From positions 49,825,625 to 49,889,624 of the forward strand of contig CM069446.1 of the NCBI GenBank assembly GCA_035610835.1: 64,000 nucleotides of DNA, written 5' to 3'. The notes under the pieces were generated by a model that did not search any database, was not told the origin of the DNA, and was given only the letters and a program-made list of their open reading frames with translations. Below, piece by piece: positions 23,720 to 35,430 of this stretch. Numbering within the stretch: position 1 is the first letter of the stretch; every line of letters begins with the position of its first letter. Source of the DNA: Ophiura sarsii. Taxonomy: Eukaryota > Echinodermata > Ophiuroidea > Amphilepidida > Ophiuridae. The position numbers and the translations under genes were made by a program.

Positions 23720-24001
23720 TTAACCCTAACCCCGGTTTAGGATTTTTGACCGGGATCACAATTTTCGAGGAAAAAACACCAACTAAATCTCCGGGAACCT
23801 GCCGGGATTCGATCCGGGGACCCTCCGTTCTCGAGCCCCACCTTCCTAACACTAAGCCACGGTCCTCAGCTACACATTCGTGCAGTATACTGCACTCATT
23901 ATATAGGCTCGGTTGACTACGTCATCGAAAACCGACGGCGCATGCGTTTGGAGAGGGACTTTGGATTAGCATTTTTTAGCACTCAGGGGGGTTAGGGTTA
24001 A
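23720..24001. mobile_element. TTAA-flanked MITE with telomere-motif termini, copy 1
   Basis: Begins TTAACCCTAACCCC and ends GGGGTTAGGGTTAA, so the termini are inverted copies of the vertebrate-type telomere hexamer. Contains a tRNA-like sequence on the minus strand. About 280 bp and non-coding. Confidence 0.8.
23796..23878 (-). tRNA. tRNA-like sequence inside MITE copy 1 (probably not functional)
   Basis: The minus strand reads GTGGCTTAGTGTTAGGAAG (A-box-like), a loop with CTCGAGAA, and GGATCGAATCC (B-box). The acceptor halves match only in part. Best read as a tRNA-derived Pol III promoter-like module of the element. Confidence 0.45.
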
Positions 24002-24036
24002 TAGAACACGAAAAAAAAACTTTTTTTTTTTTACCA

Positions 24037-24317
24037 TAACCCTAACCCCGGTTTAGGATTTTTGACCGGGATCACAATTTTCGAGGAAAAAACACCAACT
24101 AAATCTCCGGGAACCTGCCGGGATTCGATCCGGGGACCCTCCGTTCTCGAGCCCCACCTTCCTAACACTAAGCCACGGCCCTCAGCTACACATTCGTGCA
24201 GTATACTGCACTCATTATATAGGCTCGGTTGACTACGTCATCGAAAACCGACGGCGCATGCGTTTGGAGAGGGACTTTGGATTAGCATTTTTTAGCACTC
24301 AGGGGGGTTAGGGTTAA
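24037..24317. mobile_element. Telomere-motif MITE, copy 2
   Basis: Almost identical to 23720-24001: I see one substitution, within the tRNA-like part (GGTCC against GGCCC), and loss of the leading TT at the left border. The two copies are 35 bp apart, separated by an A/T run, which points to recent duplication or paired insertion. Confidence 0.85.
24112..24194 (-). tRNA. tRNA-like sequence inside MITE copy 2 (probably not functional)
   Basis: Same structure as 23796-23878, with intact A- and B-box-like segments and imperfect stems. Confidence 0.45.
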
Positions 24318-24932
24318 ATTGCATTTTGATTATCCAGATCCAGGTCAAGACAACCATTAAGCTTTACCCTCCCCTATAAGAAATACTGCAAAAGTAGTTT
24401 GTTTTTTAACTGAGATATATCAATTACAGGACTAACTGAAGATGATTCAAGTCTCTTCACAAATTGATTTTCTGTACTGTTGACTATCTGATTGGTTATT
24501 CTGAAGGTTGCACACACAGAAACTCATAAAGATTCTAAAGATTTAACATAAGAGGCATCACTATGACATACATTTTACAATGAATGTGACCGATTAGAAA
24601 TATTCCAGATATGCTAAAAGCATAGTAATACATTGGAGTTCATATTATGCTATCTGCAAGTACAAAACCTTTAACTCTTGCAATATGATCGTTCCATATT
24701 ATATTTAGATATAATCCAACAGTAATTCCATTTTCTGTGTTGAAATCGCAGTCTTAGATCTATCGATACAATACGGAGAAAAACAGCAAAAACATGACTG
24801 TATACATTTTGAGGGTAATTTTCCGTTTTCGCTGTCCAAAATCTCTCTCTCTCGTCTTGACCACATCATACCACAGGTGAAACAGATATTTTATTTGTAC
24901 TGTGAAACACTGTGAGACTTAAAGGCATATTA

Positions 24933-25289
24933 TGTGATCTTTTCCAAGTAGCGCCCTCTATCATTGATTTTACTATGAAACCAGATTTTCTTGCAGATTT
25001 GCATTTTTGATCATAAATCATAAAGATCTTCTAAGTTACAGATCGATACGATTTCTAATTACTTCAAAATCATGCATGGTTTGAAAATAGATTGTACCGA
25101 GCGGTACAATCTTTTTTATTTTAAATTTTACTCTAAATTCACCCTAAAACTATGATTTTGAGGTTATTAGGAATCGTATCACTCTGTACCTTGGAATATA
25201 TTCATGATTTATGATCAGAAAAGTAAATCTGCAAGAAAATCTGCTTCCAATTTTTCCAGGATTGAGGGCGTCCCCTGGAAAAGATCACA
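24933..25289. mobile_element. Foldback MITE ending in TGTGATCTTTTCC
   Basis: TGTGATCTTTTCC at 24933 is mirrored by GGAAAAGATCACA ending at 25289. The arms pair nearly throughout, with the centre at TTGTACCGAGCGGTACAA. A terminal fragment of the same family is at 51088-51118. Confidence 0.8.
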
Positions 25290-25930
25290 GGTGGGTATGC
25301 CGACTAGTTTTATGTTTAAACTCAACATTATAAACATGATAGAGGCGACCGTCGTAGCGGGTGCGCCAACAAGTGGCTCAATAAGTTGTAAAATAAGTTT
25401 TTAACATTAACAATTTCTGAGGCCCCATGAGCTATAAAATTTTTGATTGTATAACTCAAAACAATACACATTGAAATCACTTTCAAACATGGTAAACACG
25501 TGCTCATTCTTCAGATTCCATTCATGTGGGTTTTTGCAAAAGAAATTGTCAAAACTTCAGTGTTATGCTAACATTACATAAATGAAACGTATTCCAAAGT
25601 GTTCAGAAAACATTTAAGTCAAATGCGCAAAATTGTCTGTTTCCAATTTGGTGCATTTATTCATACACAGGCTGTCACAAAATGATATACCCATCGATGC
25701 CCAAATTTGAAATACCAGGGTTTGAGTAAAAACTAAGAATGTATCGCCATTTTATATGTTCATTCTGTTTTGAGACAAAATCGCAACTTAACAGTGGACT
25801 AACCACACACCGTTGCTTCAATTGCTTGACAAATCTACCACTGTTTATTATATGGAAGTGACTATACGACCTATCATCGGGTAGCCAATTGCTTCACCAG
25901 ACTATACAACCTATGGTACCAGACTGTACA

Positions 25931-26095
25931 ACCTATAGTTAGGGTAAGGGTAATGGTTAGGTAGGGTTATGGTCAGGGTAAGGCCCGTAAGGGTAAGGGT
26001 AAGGGTAAAGGTAAGGGTAAGGGTTAGGGTTATAGGGTTAGGGTTAGCCTTAGCCTTATGGTTAGTTAGGGTTAGGGTTGGGTAAGGTAGGGTTA
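25931..26095. repeat. Interstitial telomere-like tract, left part
   Basis: Degenerate TTAGGG/TAAGGG repeats on the plus strand. The tract continues at 27006-27062 after a 910-bp insertion. Confidence 0.85.
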
Positions 26096-27005
26096 GGCCA
26101 AGAAAAATAAATTGTTTGTTTGTCCACGTCCGACCGACCGTGTACCTGTGGTGCCGACCGTATTCTTTTTTTTATTTTCGATTCTTTTTTTAAAACAACA
26201 TTTTTAGCAATTTGAACGGCCAAACGGACCGTTTTATTCCTGATTTCGTATGACATATTCAATCTGGTCTTTATAACACCATCCCCCAATGCGCAATCTC
26301 GTGTAACATGATGTTTATTGCGTGAACTTGGCACCCGCGGGGACTATTAAAAGGACTAAATGAAAATTGTTCGCACGTGCAAGTGATGTCATTTTTTATA
26401 CTGTAAGAAAATATGAAGAAATCTAGTTATTTGTTCCCAAAATGTTGCTCAACGGCATGAATATTAATTTCAACATAGTATAAAAAGTTGGGGTAGTTAG
26501 TACAGGAAAAATAGGTTTAGTAATCCTCTCACGTTTATATTCCTAACAAAACTTCAACACAACGTTCTTTCGCTTTCTGTAATAATGGCGGCGACCTCAG
26601 GCCCGTAACTAGGGTGGGGGGGGGGGGGGGGGGGGGGGGCGGAATCTGAAAAAGTCCTTTTTTTTGTACCAATGTACCTTTTTTTGTACCAATGTACCTT
26701 TTTTTGGTACCAATGTACCTTTTTGGGTACCAATGTACCTTTTTTTGTTACTAATGTACCTTTTTTGTGAAAACGCCCCCCACCTACCCCAATTTTCCGA
26801 AAAACACCCCATTTCCCATTTTGAAAAGCGTTTTTTCGGGCCGTTTGGGACTAAAACATGTCCTAACTTTTATTGTCAAAGCGATGTGTTTTGTGTTTGG
26901 ACACAGTATCCATGCCGAATTTAAATTCCCAAATACAATATCCGTATATAAAAAAACCCAAGATCTTTTAACACTCCGACCTACCGACCCTACCTTTTGT
27001 TGGCC
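26096..27005. mobile_element. PIF/Harbinger-like MITE inside telomere-like tract
   Basis: Starts GGCCAAGAAAAATAA and ends TTTTGTTGGCC. TTA flanks both sides (26093-26095, 27006-27008), a TWA duplication typical of PIF/Harbinger. It belongs to the GGCCAA family also found at 46709, 52906 and, damaged, 34612. A poly-G tract with a GTACCAATGTACC repeat (26600-26765) is probably a secondary insertion. Confidence 0.75.
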
Positions 27006-27062
27006 TTAGGGTTAGGGTAAGAGTTAGAGTTAGGGTTGGGGTTAGGATTAGGGTAAGGGTTG
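27006..27062. repeat. Interstitial telomere-like tract, right part
   Basis: TTAGGG/TTAGAG/TTGGGG-type repeats directly continuing the tract at 25931-26095. Confidence 0.8.
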
Positions 27063-27592
27063 CTGCTGGATCATCGACTGTATAGCTTTTCACGAAATAG
27101 CTGCACGGTCATTTGTATATAGCTTTTGCCTATAGCAGCTTGGATTATATTATATTGAGATCAAATTCAAACATCCTTTTCGAGCCGCGAAATCCGTGAA
27201 CCGTCCTAGCTGAGTTTTAAATATATTATTCAGAAACTACAAATGGTGGTGTATTTATTTCAATAATAATAATGCAGGCACATTGATTTGTATTACATAA
27301 CGGCTGGCATTTACTTTACAAGTTTAGCTCAATCGATAATAACACACAACGAGTTTCTATTGTATTGGCCTGTTGCATGAGTAGGACAGTGCGGTGGTAT
27401 ACCGCGGTACATGTCACCTTTCATGATGCCATGCACACTAACCAGTCAGTGGAAAATTAAAATGAAATCGTAAATAATTCCACATTCCAAAATAAACTAT
27501 AATGGAACAATAATGAATGATTATACGAAATGATAAATAATATCGAAAACTAATTTTAAAAAATGTATATAAACGATTAAAATAAAAATGTC

Positions 27593-27667
27593 AAGCCGTG
27601 ATAGGATTCGAACCAACGACCTCCGGATTACTAGTCCAATGCTCTACCGCTGAGCCAACCATGCGCT
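27593..27667 (-). tRNA. tRNA-like sequence in right arm, AGT (Thr-like), probably a pseudogene
   Basis: The minus strand has TGGCTCAGCGGTAGAGCA (good D-arm), a TTGGA/TCCGG anticodon stem with loop CTAGTAA (anticodon AGT), and GGTTCGAATCC. The acceptor halves (GCATGGT and CACGGCT) do not pair, so a mature tRNA is doubtful. It mirrors the left-arm copy. Confidence 0.55.
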
Positions 27668-28031
27668 ATGTGAACTCGATAACAAACAAAATTAATATGG
27701 TTCAACATACCACTCTTCTATAAATTAGATGTTTAAAATGCTTTATATTTCTTAATCTTTGCAGTTTTAAGATAGTTTCTCGCTCAAAAGTTGTTTATTT
27801 ACTGTTAAAGAATGTAATTCTGATTTAAATGTAACGAATAACACTACTTTTTGAAACAATTCTAGATATATTATATTTCGTTCGTACAGCATTTTGTCGA
27901 TTTATGTGCACATCTTTTACGACTAAGAATTGCATCATGGGCTTTTTGCCGGGCACGCCAGGACTTGGGAGCGAAGCGAGTCATGTGATTTTTGTCCAGG
28001 ACAAACACTTGAGATGTACACGCCCCTTTAA

Positions 28032-28312
28032 GGACAATCTTGGTCTCGGACTTTAATTTAATTTTAGAAGCCTATCAAGGCTATATAACATGCAATCTGT
28101 TAACTAAATAACACAATGTACTAATGTACATGTAGCTGTGTTACATTTTAAAATGACCTTATTATAAATTAGGCCTATCAACCATTACAATTTCAGTGTT
28201 AACAACTCAATAACATTGAAAATTGAAAACAAAAAGTTAACCTTAATATCCCAGAAAGTGAGGAGGGAGGGCTATGAGAATCGATTTTCTTTTTTAAGTG
28301 GCCTTAGTTTAA
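28032..28312. other. Spacer upstream of zinc-finger ORF
   Basis: AT-rich, with no recognisable exon. The polypyrimidine run and AG at about 28321-28335 could be a 3' splice site feeding the zinc-finger exon. Confidence 0.4.
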
Positions 28313-29536
28313 ATGCATTGTTTTTCCTTCCATAGATCTTATATCGCCAACATGGTAGACTGTATTGGAATGAAACTGAAACCGTTTGCCTGCAAATATC
28401 TCAATCATAGATTCTTCAGTAGCTTTGACAGATATAAGTTACATCAACGGCGTCATGAACGACGGAAACATAGATATTGGTTGGAAGAAGGTTTATCCAT
28501 TAGATGGCGATATTATAGAACTTACACTCGGTTAGATGAAAAGATGGGACATGAACGAATTGATCTGAAAGAGAAACCAAAGTCATACCAATGTTCATAC
28601 TGTGGTAAGAGTTTTTCTTATGCAAGTTATAAGACTAGACATGAAAGGATTCATACCAAAGAGAAACCATACCAATGTTCGTACTGTGACAAGATGTTTT
28701 CTCAGTTTGGTCAAAAAAACAAGCATGAAAAGATCCATACTATCAAAGAGAAACCATACCAATGTTCATATTGTGATAAGAGTTTCTCACAATCAGGTCG
28801 CAAGACCATTCATGAAAGAATTCATACCAAAGAGAAACCATACCAATGTTCATATTGTGATAAGAGTTTCTCACAATCAGGTAGCAAGACCATTCATGAA
28901 AGAATTCATACCAAAGAGAAGAAATCATATCAGTGTTCGTACTGTGACAAGCATTTTTCTTCCTCAAGTAAAAGAATGTACCATCAAAGGATTCATCCCA
29001 AAGAGAAACCATACCAATGTTCATACTGTGGTAAGTGTATGTCTTATGCCAGCTATATTACTAGACATGAAAGGATTCATACCAAAGAGAAACCATACCA
29101 ATGTTCGTACTGCAACAAAGGGTTTTCTCAGTTTGGTCAAAAAAACAATCATGAAAGGATCCATACTACCAAAGAGAAACCATACCAATGTTCATACTGT
29201 GATAAGAATTTCTCACAATCAGGTCGCAAGACACTTCATGAAAGAATTCATACCAAAGAGAAGAAACAATATCAGTGTTCGTACTGTGACAAGCATTTTA
29301 CTTCCTCAAGTGACAGAATGTACCATCAAAGGATTCATATTGAAGAAGAGAAACCATACCAATGTTCGTACTGTGATAAGACTTTTTCTTATGCAAGTTA
29401 TAAGACTAGACATGTAAGGATTCATACCAAAGAGAAACCATACCAATGTTCGTACTGTAAAAAGAGGTTTTCTCAGTTTGGTCAAAAAAACAATCATGAA
29501 AGGAGGATTCATACCAAAGAAAAACCAGTACTGTAA
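28313..29536 (+). CDS. C2H2 zinc-finger protein, 11 tandem fingers
   Basis: A 407-codon open frame. A likely nuclear DNA-binding protein, inferred from the family. Residues 24-90 hold one or two decayed fingers. From about residue 92 eleven regular fingers follow, each C-x2-C-x12-H-x3-H with core YQCSYC and linker HTKEKPYQ. Finger types recur in order: YASYKTR, QFGQKNK, QSGRKTI, QSGSKTI, SSSKRMY; then YASYITR, QFGQKNN, QSGRKTL, SSSDRMY; then YASYKTR, QFGQKNN. The array therefore grew by four- to five-finger blocks. No KRAB, BTB or SET domain is present. TTCCTTCCATAG (28324-28335) resembles a 3' splice site, so the coding exon may begin at 28336 and the true start may be in an unseen exon; the Met at 28353 is an alternative. 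An 11-bp deletion just before the stop truncates the array. Every finger lacks the usual hydrophobic residue at helix position 4. It may be a gene or a young pseudogene. Confidence 0.8.
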   Translation: MHCFSFHRSYIANMVDCIGMKLKPFACKYLNHRFFSSFDRYKLHQRRHERRKHRYWLEEGLSIRWRYYRTYTRLDEKMGHERIDLKEKPKSYQCSYCGKSFSYASYKTRHERIHTKEKPYQCSYCDKMFSQFGQKNKHEKIHTIKEKPYQCSYCDKSFSQSGRKTIHERIHTKEKPYQCSYCDKSFSQSGSKTIHERIHTKEKKSYQCSYCDKHFSSSSKRMYHQRIHPKEKPYQCSYCGKCMSYASYITRHERIHTKEKPYQCSYCNKGFSQFGQKNNHERIHTTKEKPYQCSYCDKNFSQSGRKTLHERIHTKEKKQYQCSYCDKHFTSSSDRMYHQRIHIEEEKPYQCSYCDKTFSYASYKTRHVRIHTKEKPYQCSYCKKRFSQFGQKNNHERRIHTKEKPVL

Positions 29537-30340
<804 letters not shown>

Positions 30341-30351
30341 CTATCATTTAA

Positions 30352-30690
30352 AGGTAGATGACCCGATCACATTTTCATAACACAGATTTTTCTCAAACAT
30401 ATGGAGATTTTCATATCATATGAAAGATCATATTTTTCTGAATAACATACTGAAAATTGACGGTCTAAATCAGTATGATTACGGAGAAATCGGTGAAATA
30501 ACATTGAATTACCGCGAAAGGTGGTTAACCACCAATATAGTTGTGTACAACTCAATGGGCACATTTCACGGCATCTTGAGCGTCTAAAATAAGAACCATT
30601 AGAGTTATGCAACTCAAACTTACAACTTTTTTAAGGATGACCTTTCATGTAGAATAGAAAACTTCAAGATGAAAATCGGAACATCTACCT
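30352..30690. mobile_element. TTAA MITE (AGGTAGATG family), copy 1
   Basis: AGGTAGATG at the left and CATCTACCT at the right, with TTAA on both sides (30348-30351, 30691-30694). Same family as 55282-55639 and 60950-61290. Confidence 0.85.
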
Positions 30691-30910
30691 TTAAAGGTGT
30701 ACCATAAAAGAGATGTTTAAGACTTTTAAAGATAATAATATTGACCATTATATTTGTTTCTACTCACAAAAAGCAGCAAAACTTTATTTAAACAATGTTG
30801 AAATATGTTGAAATATCATCGCTATATATTGAAACTTTTTTAAAGCGCCCTCTATGGAATAGCTTGCCTGAATATGTGAAACTGTCAAACTCTGTATGTC
30901 ATAATGTCAT

Positions 30911-31440
30911 TATTGAGCGAACAGTTATATTATTGAGCGACCGGTTATATTGTTGAGCAAACAGTTATATTATTGAGCGACCAGTTATATTATTGAGCGA
31001 CCTGTTATATTATTGAGCAACCGGTTATATTATTGATCGACCGGTTATATTATTGAGCTACCAGTTATATTATTGAGCGACTAGTTATATTATTGAGCGA
31101 CTAGTTATATTATTGAGCGACTAGTTATATTATTGAGCGACCAGTTATACATTTGTAGATGCAGAACTAATTACGTCTATGAGCGTAAAACACTTATTAA
31201 CATTATTAGCGTTGAACTGGTCGCTCATTTGAGCGACAATGAGCGGTTATATTATTGAGCGACCGGTTATATTATTGAGCGACCGGTTATATTATTGAGC
31301 GACCGGTTATATTATTGAGCGAACAGTTATATTATTGAGCGACCAGTTATATTATTGAGCGACCGGTTATATTATTGAGCGACCGGTTATATTAATTTCT
31401 ATAACTGGTCGCTCAATAATATAACTGGTTGCTCAATATA
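30911..31440. repeat. 20-bp satellite (GAGCGACCGGTTATATTATT)
   Basis: About 20 direct copies with variation at the CCGG/CCAG/ACAG/CTAG position. They are interrupted near 31150-31240 by unrelated sequence with an inverted unit. The array ends with inverted units (AACTGGTCGCTCAATAATAT, 31402-31435). Confidence 0.95.
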
Positions 31441-31468
31441 TAATACTAATAAAATATTAAATAATATA

Positions 31469-31904
31469 CACTCGGCAAAAGAAGTTCTTGGACACTTAAA
31501 TTAAATTAATATTTAATAGAATATATATAATTATATATATGATTATATATCAAAATAAGCAGAAAGTAATCCTCTAACAGCTTAACATGGAATTTAGACA
31601 TGATCACTCAATGCATGGCAGATCCCATTCACTTGACAATGGCAAGAAGATTGCAAAAAATTGGATAATCCCTCCATTCAAATGACTGTAAATGCTCATT
31701 TCTTGCAATTTCCTTTTACGCACCTTACCATTGCTTATAATGAATGTGCTCAGCCATGCATGAATGCATACATCTTAATTTCATACAGACATGATAGAGA
31801 ATTATTGTCTGCTTATTTTGACATGCAATTGTTTAATTTATATTAAATATTTATGTGAAATATTTGAACTTCAATGAGTGTCCAGGAACTTCTTTTGACG
31901 AGTG
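31469..31904. mobile_element. Tc1/mariner-type MITE, TA duplication
   Basis: CACTCGGCAAAAGAAGTTC at 31469 is mirrored by GAACTTCTTTTGACGAGTG ending at 31904. TA on both sides. About 30-bp TIRs, 436 bp, no transposase. Confidence 0.8.
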
Positions 31905-33500
31905 TATATACTAATTAGATACTAATTAATATATATAATAATTAAATATTAAATAATATACTAATTAAATAGAAAGCAAATAGTAAATTACATTTAACTG
32001 TAAAATTTATTTTGTTACACCCTGTATATTTCCTTATTCACCCTGTATACTGGAAACAACTTTTAGATTTTTATAATCCTTAGTATCTCAGCTTTCTAAC
32101 TTTTGCACACTTTGGATAATTACATTTTGAGTTATAAGACTTAGAGCACAATTACATTTTTTGTCAAATGTGTGTATGTGACGCAAAGGGTCCCAACTTA
32201 AAATATGTGACCATATATTAATTAAGGTAAGAGGGCGCTATTTCTGATATGGCGAGATTTTTACCAGACTGTCTCTACGGTCTGGTAAATTTACAAGGCC
32301 GTTATTATACATTATCTGTATGTTATTTATTATTCCGTTGTACTGCCAGTAGTTTAAGTAGTTTAAGTCTTGCAAGTAAATTTAGTCAAAAGACCGCAAG
32401 TCCCTAATGACGTCACGAGAATGTCGACGTCACTGGGAGAGCAATACGTTAGTTGAGGTTTTTTTAGTTTTATTAAATATCCTCCCCGGTCGTTATTTCG
32501 TCCGGGCGAGGTTCTTAAAACATAGTACATTCTAGGCTCTTAGTAGGTATAGCACACTAAAATTTCAAATACATAGGAATTCAACAAGACAGATGTCATT
32601 TTATAGATCTTGGCAAAAGCTTTACTTTGGTGCAAAAATCATGTAAATCGAGAAATGCATTCGCATGCTATCGTCATTTGAAATGTTCCCAAAGTAGTAC
32701 AAAACCTGCCACGAAATGCCATTTTGAGCTTGAAATCGATTGTGGACAACTTTGAACCTCATTATTTTAATAACCACGTCCTTAAATTGACTAAAAAACA
32801 CATTTATCATTAAAACTCTGCACATATTTATCGACTGATGGAAATTCAGAGGTGTATTATATTCCATATTTGTACAATAGGTTCCTGAAAATGCACACTT
32901 TTTACAAAAATTCAATCTGTAATATGGAAATCCTCAAAAAATGACTTAGTCAAGCTAATTAAATATTCAAAACTGTTCGATGTCTAATCAAATATGCAAA
33001 TTAGCTAATTAATTATTTAAATCTGAAATATGTAAATTAGGTACCTAACGCCATATTTTTTTTGACATATGATAAGTTGAATTGTCATATCCTGATGATA
33101 TTAATTTATGACTAAATTCATCAATTCTGTACAATAACTGATAAATCTATAACAGGTTACAAACACTTCATAATCGTGAAGGGTGACAAAATAAAATCAA
33201 TAATTGTATTATATAATTCACAGCATTGATCCTTGGGATATTCTTTTAGGATTCAACAAACCAATTCTGCACAAATTTATCTAGAGCATCCAAAATATTT
33301 AAATTGGTAGGTTCTCTCAAAACCTTTAAATTATAGCAGAAATTCCAATCAATCTAAACTATATAGAAAATGCCATCATTTATTATTTACTACATCAATT
33401 CTGTACAAATTGCTGGTAGAATCGGTATGATTACAGGTTTTAAATTCAATGAATAATGAATAGTAATTTGTGAATATAAACCAAATTTATCAAATATCAC
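31905..33500. other. AT-rich intergenic DNA
   Basis: No gene recognised. Contains CACCCTGTATA twice near 32020-32050 and TTAATTAATT-rich sequence near 32950-33060. Confidence 0.5.
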
Positions 33501-33504
33501 AGGA

Positions 33505-33772
33505 AAAGTGAAAGAGAGTCTCTTTCCTACTTATGGCGTCAATATGGCATAACAGCATCAAAATGTAAAAAGGCACCAATGTTGTCGTTTGTTCAACAAT
33601 TTGTTGGCGTCAAATGGCATCAATCAGCATCAGTGATGCCAATTGATGACAACAAATTGCATCAAACCCCATCACACATCATCAAATGGTATCAAATGAT
33701 GCCATTTGAAGCTATTTTATGACGTTTGTTGCCATTTAACGCCAAAATTAGGAAAGAGACGCCATTCCACTT
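33505..33772. repeat. ATCAAATGGC-rich repeat within imperfect inverted ends
   Basis: TCTCTTTCCTACTTATGGCGTC on the left is partly mirrored by ACGCCAAAATTAGGAAAGAGA on the right. The interior is a degenerate ATCAAATGGCATCAA-type repeat. Probably a MITE. Confidence 0.5.
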
Positions 33773-34611
33773 CTCCTAGTGTATTGGATAACTTCTACAT
33801 TTGTATACACCTGAATATAAAAGAGCATTGAGAGATTTGTGAAAATTAAGCAACCATTAATTGCTCATACATGAAAACCTTCCAAAGTTATAATTTTGAC
33901 ATAATTAAAAGTCAATACAAATTAACATTTTTTTTTAAAAAGCTCACTTGGTGCTATTAAACTCTTTTGTTAAGCTCACAGCAAATCAAATAGACAAGCT
34001 TATCACCAAGTTCTTGGCAGAGGTCACAACTGGTTGATGGAGATTAAACGGTTTTGTTCTCAGCTCAATTCGAATATTACATGGATAGATTAGCAATTTT
34101 GTAAGTAGTTTTTATTTCACATCTAAACACCATAATGAACATTTTTTATACATCTCCTGAACTGCAAACCCTGATGGTTTGACAAAAGGATCAATGAAGC
34201 CACTAAATAACCATTGTCACGGTCGTATGGGTATAAATAATGTGTAGGGGTTATCAATTCACATGTTATCAACTATGTTTTAGTTTAATTATCATTCGAA
34301 AAATGAAATAGAAGCAATTTATGGGCTCACTTTGAAACGTAGCAGAAGACATTTCGCAAGTGCTCATGGGAGTAACATACAGAATATTGAGCAAATGATG
34401 ACGTAGAGGCGGAGCTCGGCTAGCATCTCAGTTTGTTTAGATTTAACGGCACACGCAAATCAGCAAAGGAATGAAAGTTCATGATTATTGAAACTCACAA
34501 TAATTCAATCAAAACTAATGATTTTACAGTGAAATTAAACTATTTGGTCAGATGATATTCCCATTATCTTATTTTGGGATTTTAAGACCACGGTTTCAAA
34601 TGAAAAGATGT

Positions 34612-35120
34612 AAATACCTAAAAAAAGGTCGGTAAATCTTTTTTTCCTTTTTCTATTTTTTTACATTGGTTTTTCTGGCCCTATCCTACAAACACAAACA
34701 CAGCATGCACCATTTTGAACCTTATCAATGGCAGGCTAATGGCAAGGGTTAATTTTAGCATGGTTAAGCCCACATTTGATTTGAAATAACCAGTATATCT
34801 ATACCCCATGACCCACAACACAGCGTTAGATACGTTTATCTTTAGATCCTAATTACTACACTATTAAGTTATATTCTGTTCAAAAGTATAACTTTTATCA
34901 AGTACCATTTCTGAATTATTTGGTCCTTAATATGGAGGTGACATGAAAAGGGTATGGCCTCACATGAGGGGTAGCGTAGGGGTCAATTGAGGTCATTCAA
35001 ATGAATGATTTAAAAAATCATCAAAAAACCTAAAAAATCTTCCTTTTTTATGTGACCAGTTGGGACTAAGTCACATGGTCGGTCGGACGAGGGCAAACAA
35101 ACCACTTTTTTTTTGCCCTT
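34612..35120. mobile_element. GGCCAA-family Harbinger-like MITE, damaged copy
   Basis: Aligns with 46740-47270 (CTATCCTACAAA, GGCAGGCTAATGGCAA, TTTAGCATGGTT, CACATTTGATTTGA in order) and keeps GGTCGGTCGGACGAGGGCAA near the right end. The terminal GGCC is absent on both sides. Confidence 0.65.
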
Positions 35121-35430
35121 TGCCCTTTTTTGTGGTATGTATTACGTTATCAGCAACACATCTTAGTAAAATGAAATTTTAAACTAAGTATGGCTAGTGG
35201 AATTCATGTATTCTACTGTATATTGGTTCATACATATCATAAATGTTTCAGGCAAAAGCAATCGCTGGTGTAAGTATCAGAGGTTTTGTTGGCGGCAGTC
35301 ATTCTCTCAGCTATAGTTAGCAGAAATCAGAGCTAGCTTGTAACCATCGTTGATAAATAGGATGTGTTTCATTGCATTTTTTATGAATTAACTTGTCCTG
35401 TACCAAAGCCAACATGTTTAAGTGGACAAT

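Larger units (their letters stand above)
21701..28027. mobile_element. 6.3-kb TTAA-flanked element with tRNA-like arms
   Basis: TTAA (21697-21700) precedes AGGGGCGTGTACATCTCAAG, and the exact inverse precedes TTAA at 28028-28031; about 50 bp of TIR are nearly perfect. Weaker inverted similarity continues for about 400 bp in both arms (TACGAACGAAATA, then CTAGAAT.GTTTCAAAAA, then AATCAGAATTAC, then TATAAAGCATTTTA). Each arm then reaches a tRNA-like sequence at the same depth. TTAA duplications occur in piggyBac and Kolobok superfamilies; the choice is undecided. No transposase ORF remains, and at least six later insertions fill the interior. Confidence 0.75.

Noticed and set aside
28602..29417. 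271-codon ORF with VRTVTR-type repeats
   Set aside because: Out-of-frame shadow of the zinc-finger array.
30911..31440. Second CRISPR-like array
   Set aside because: Continuous 20-bp satellite with no spacers.
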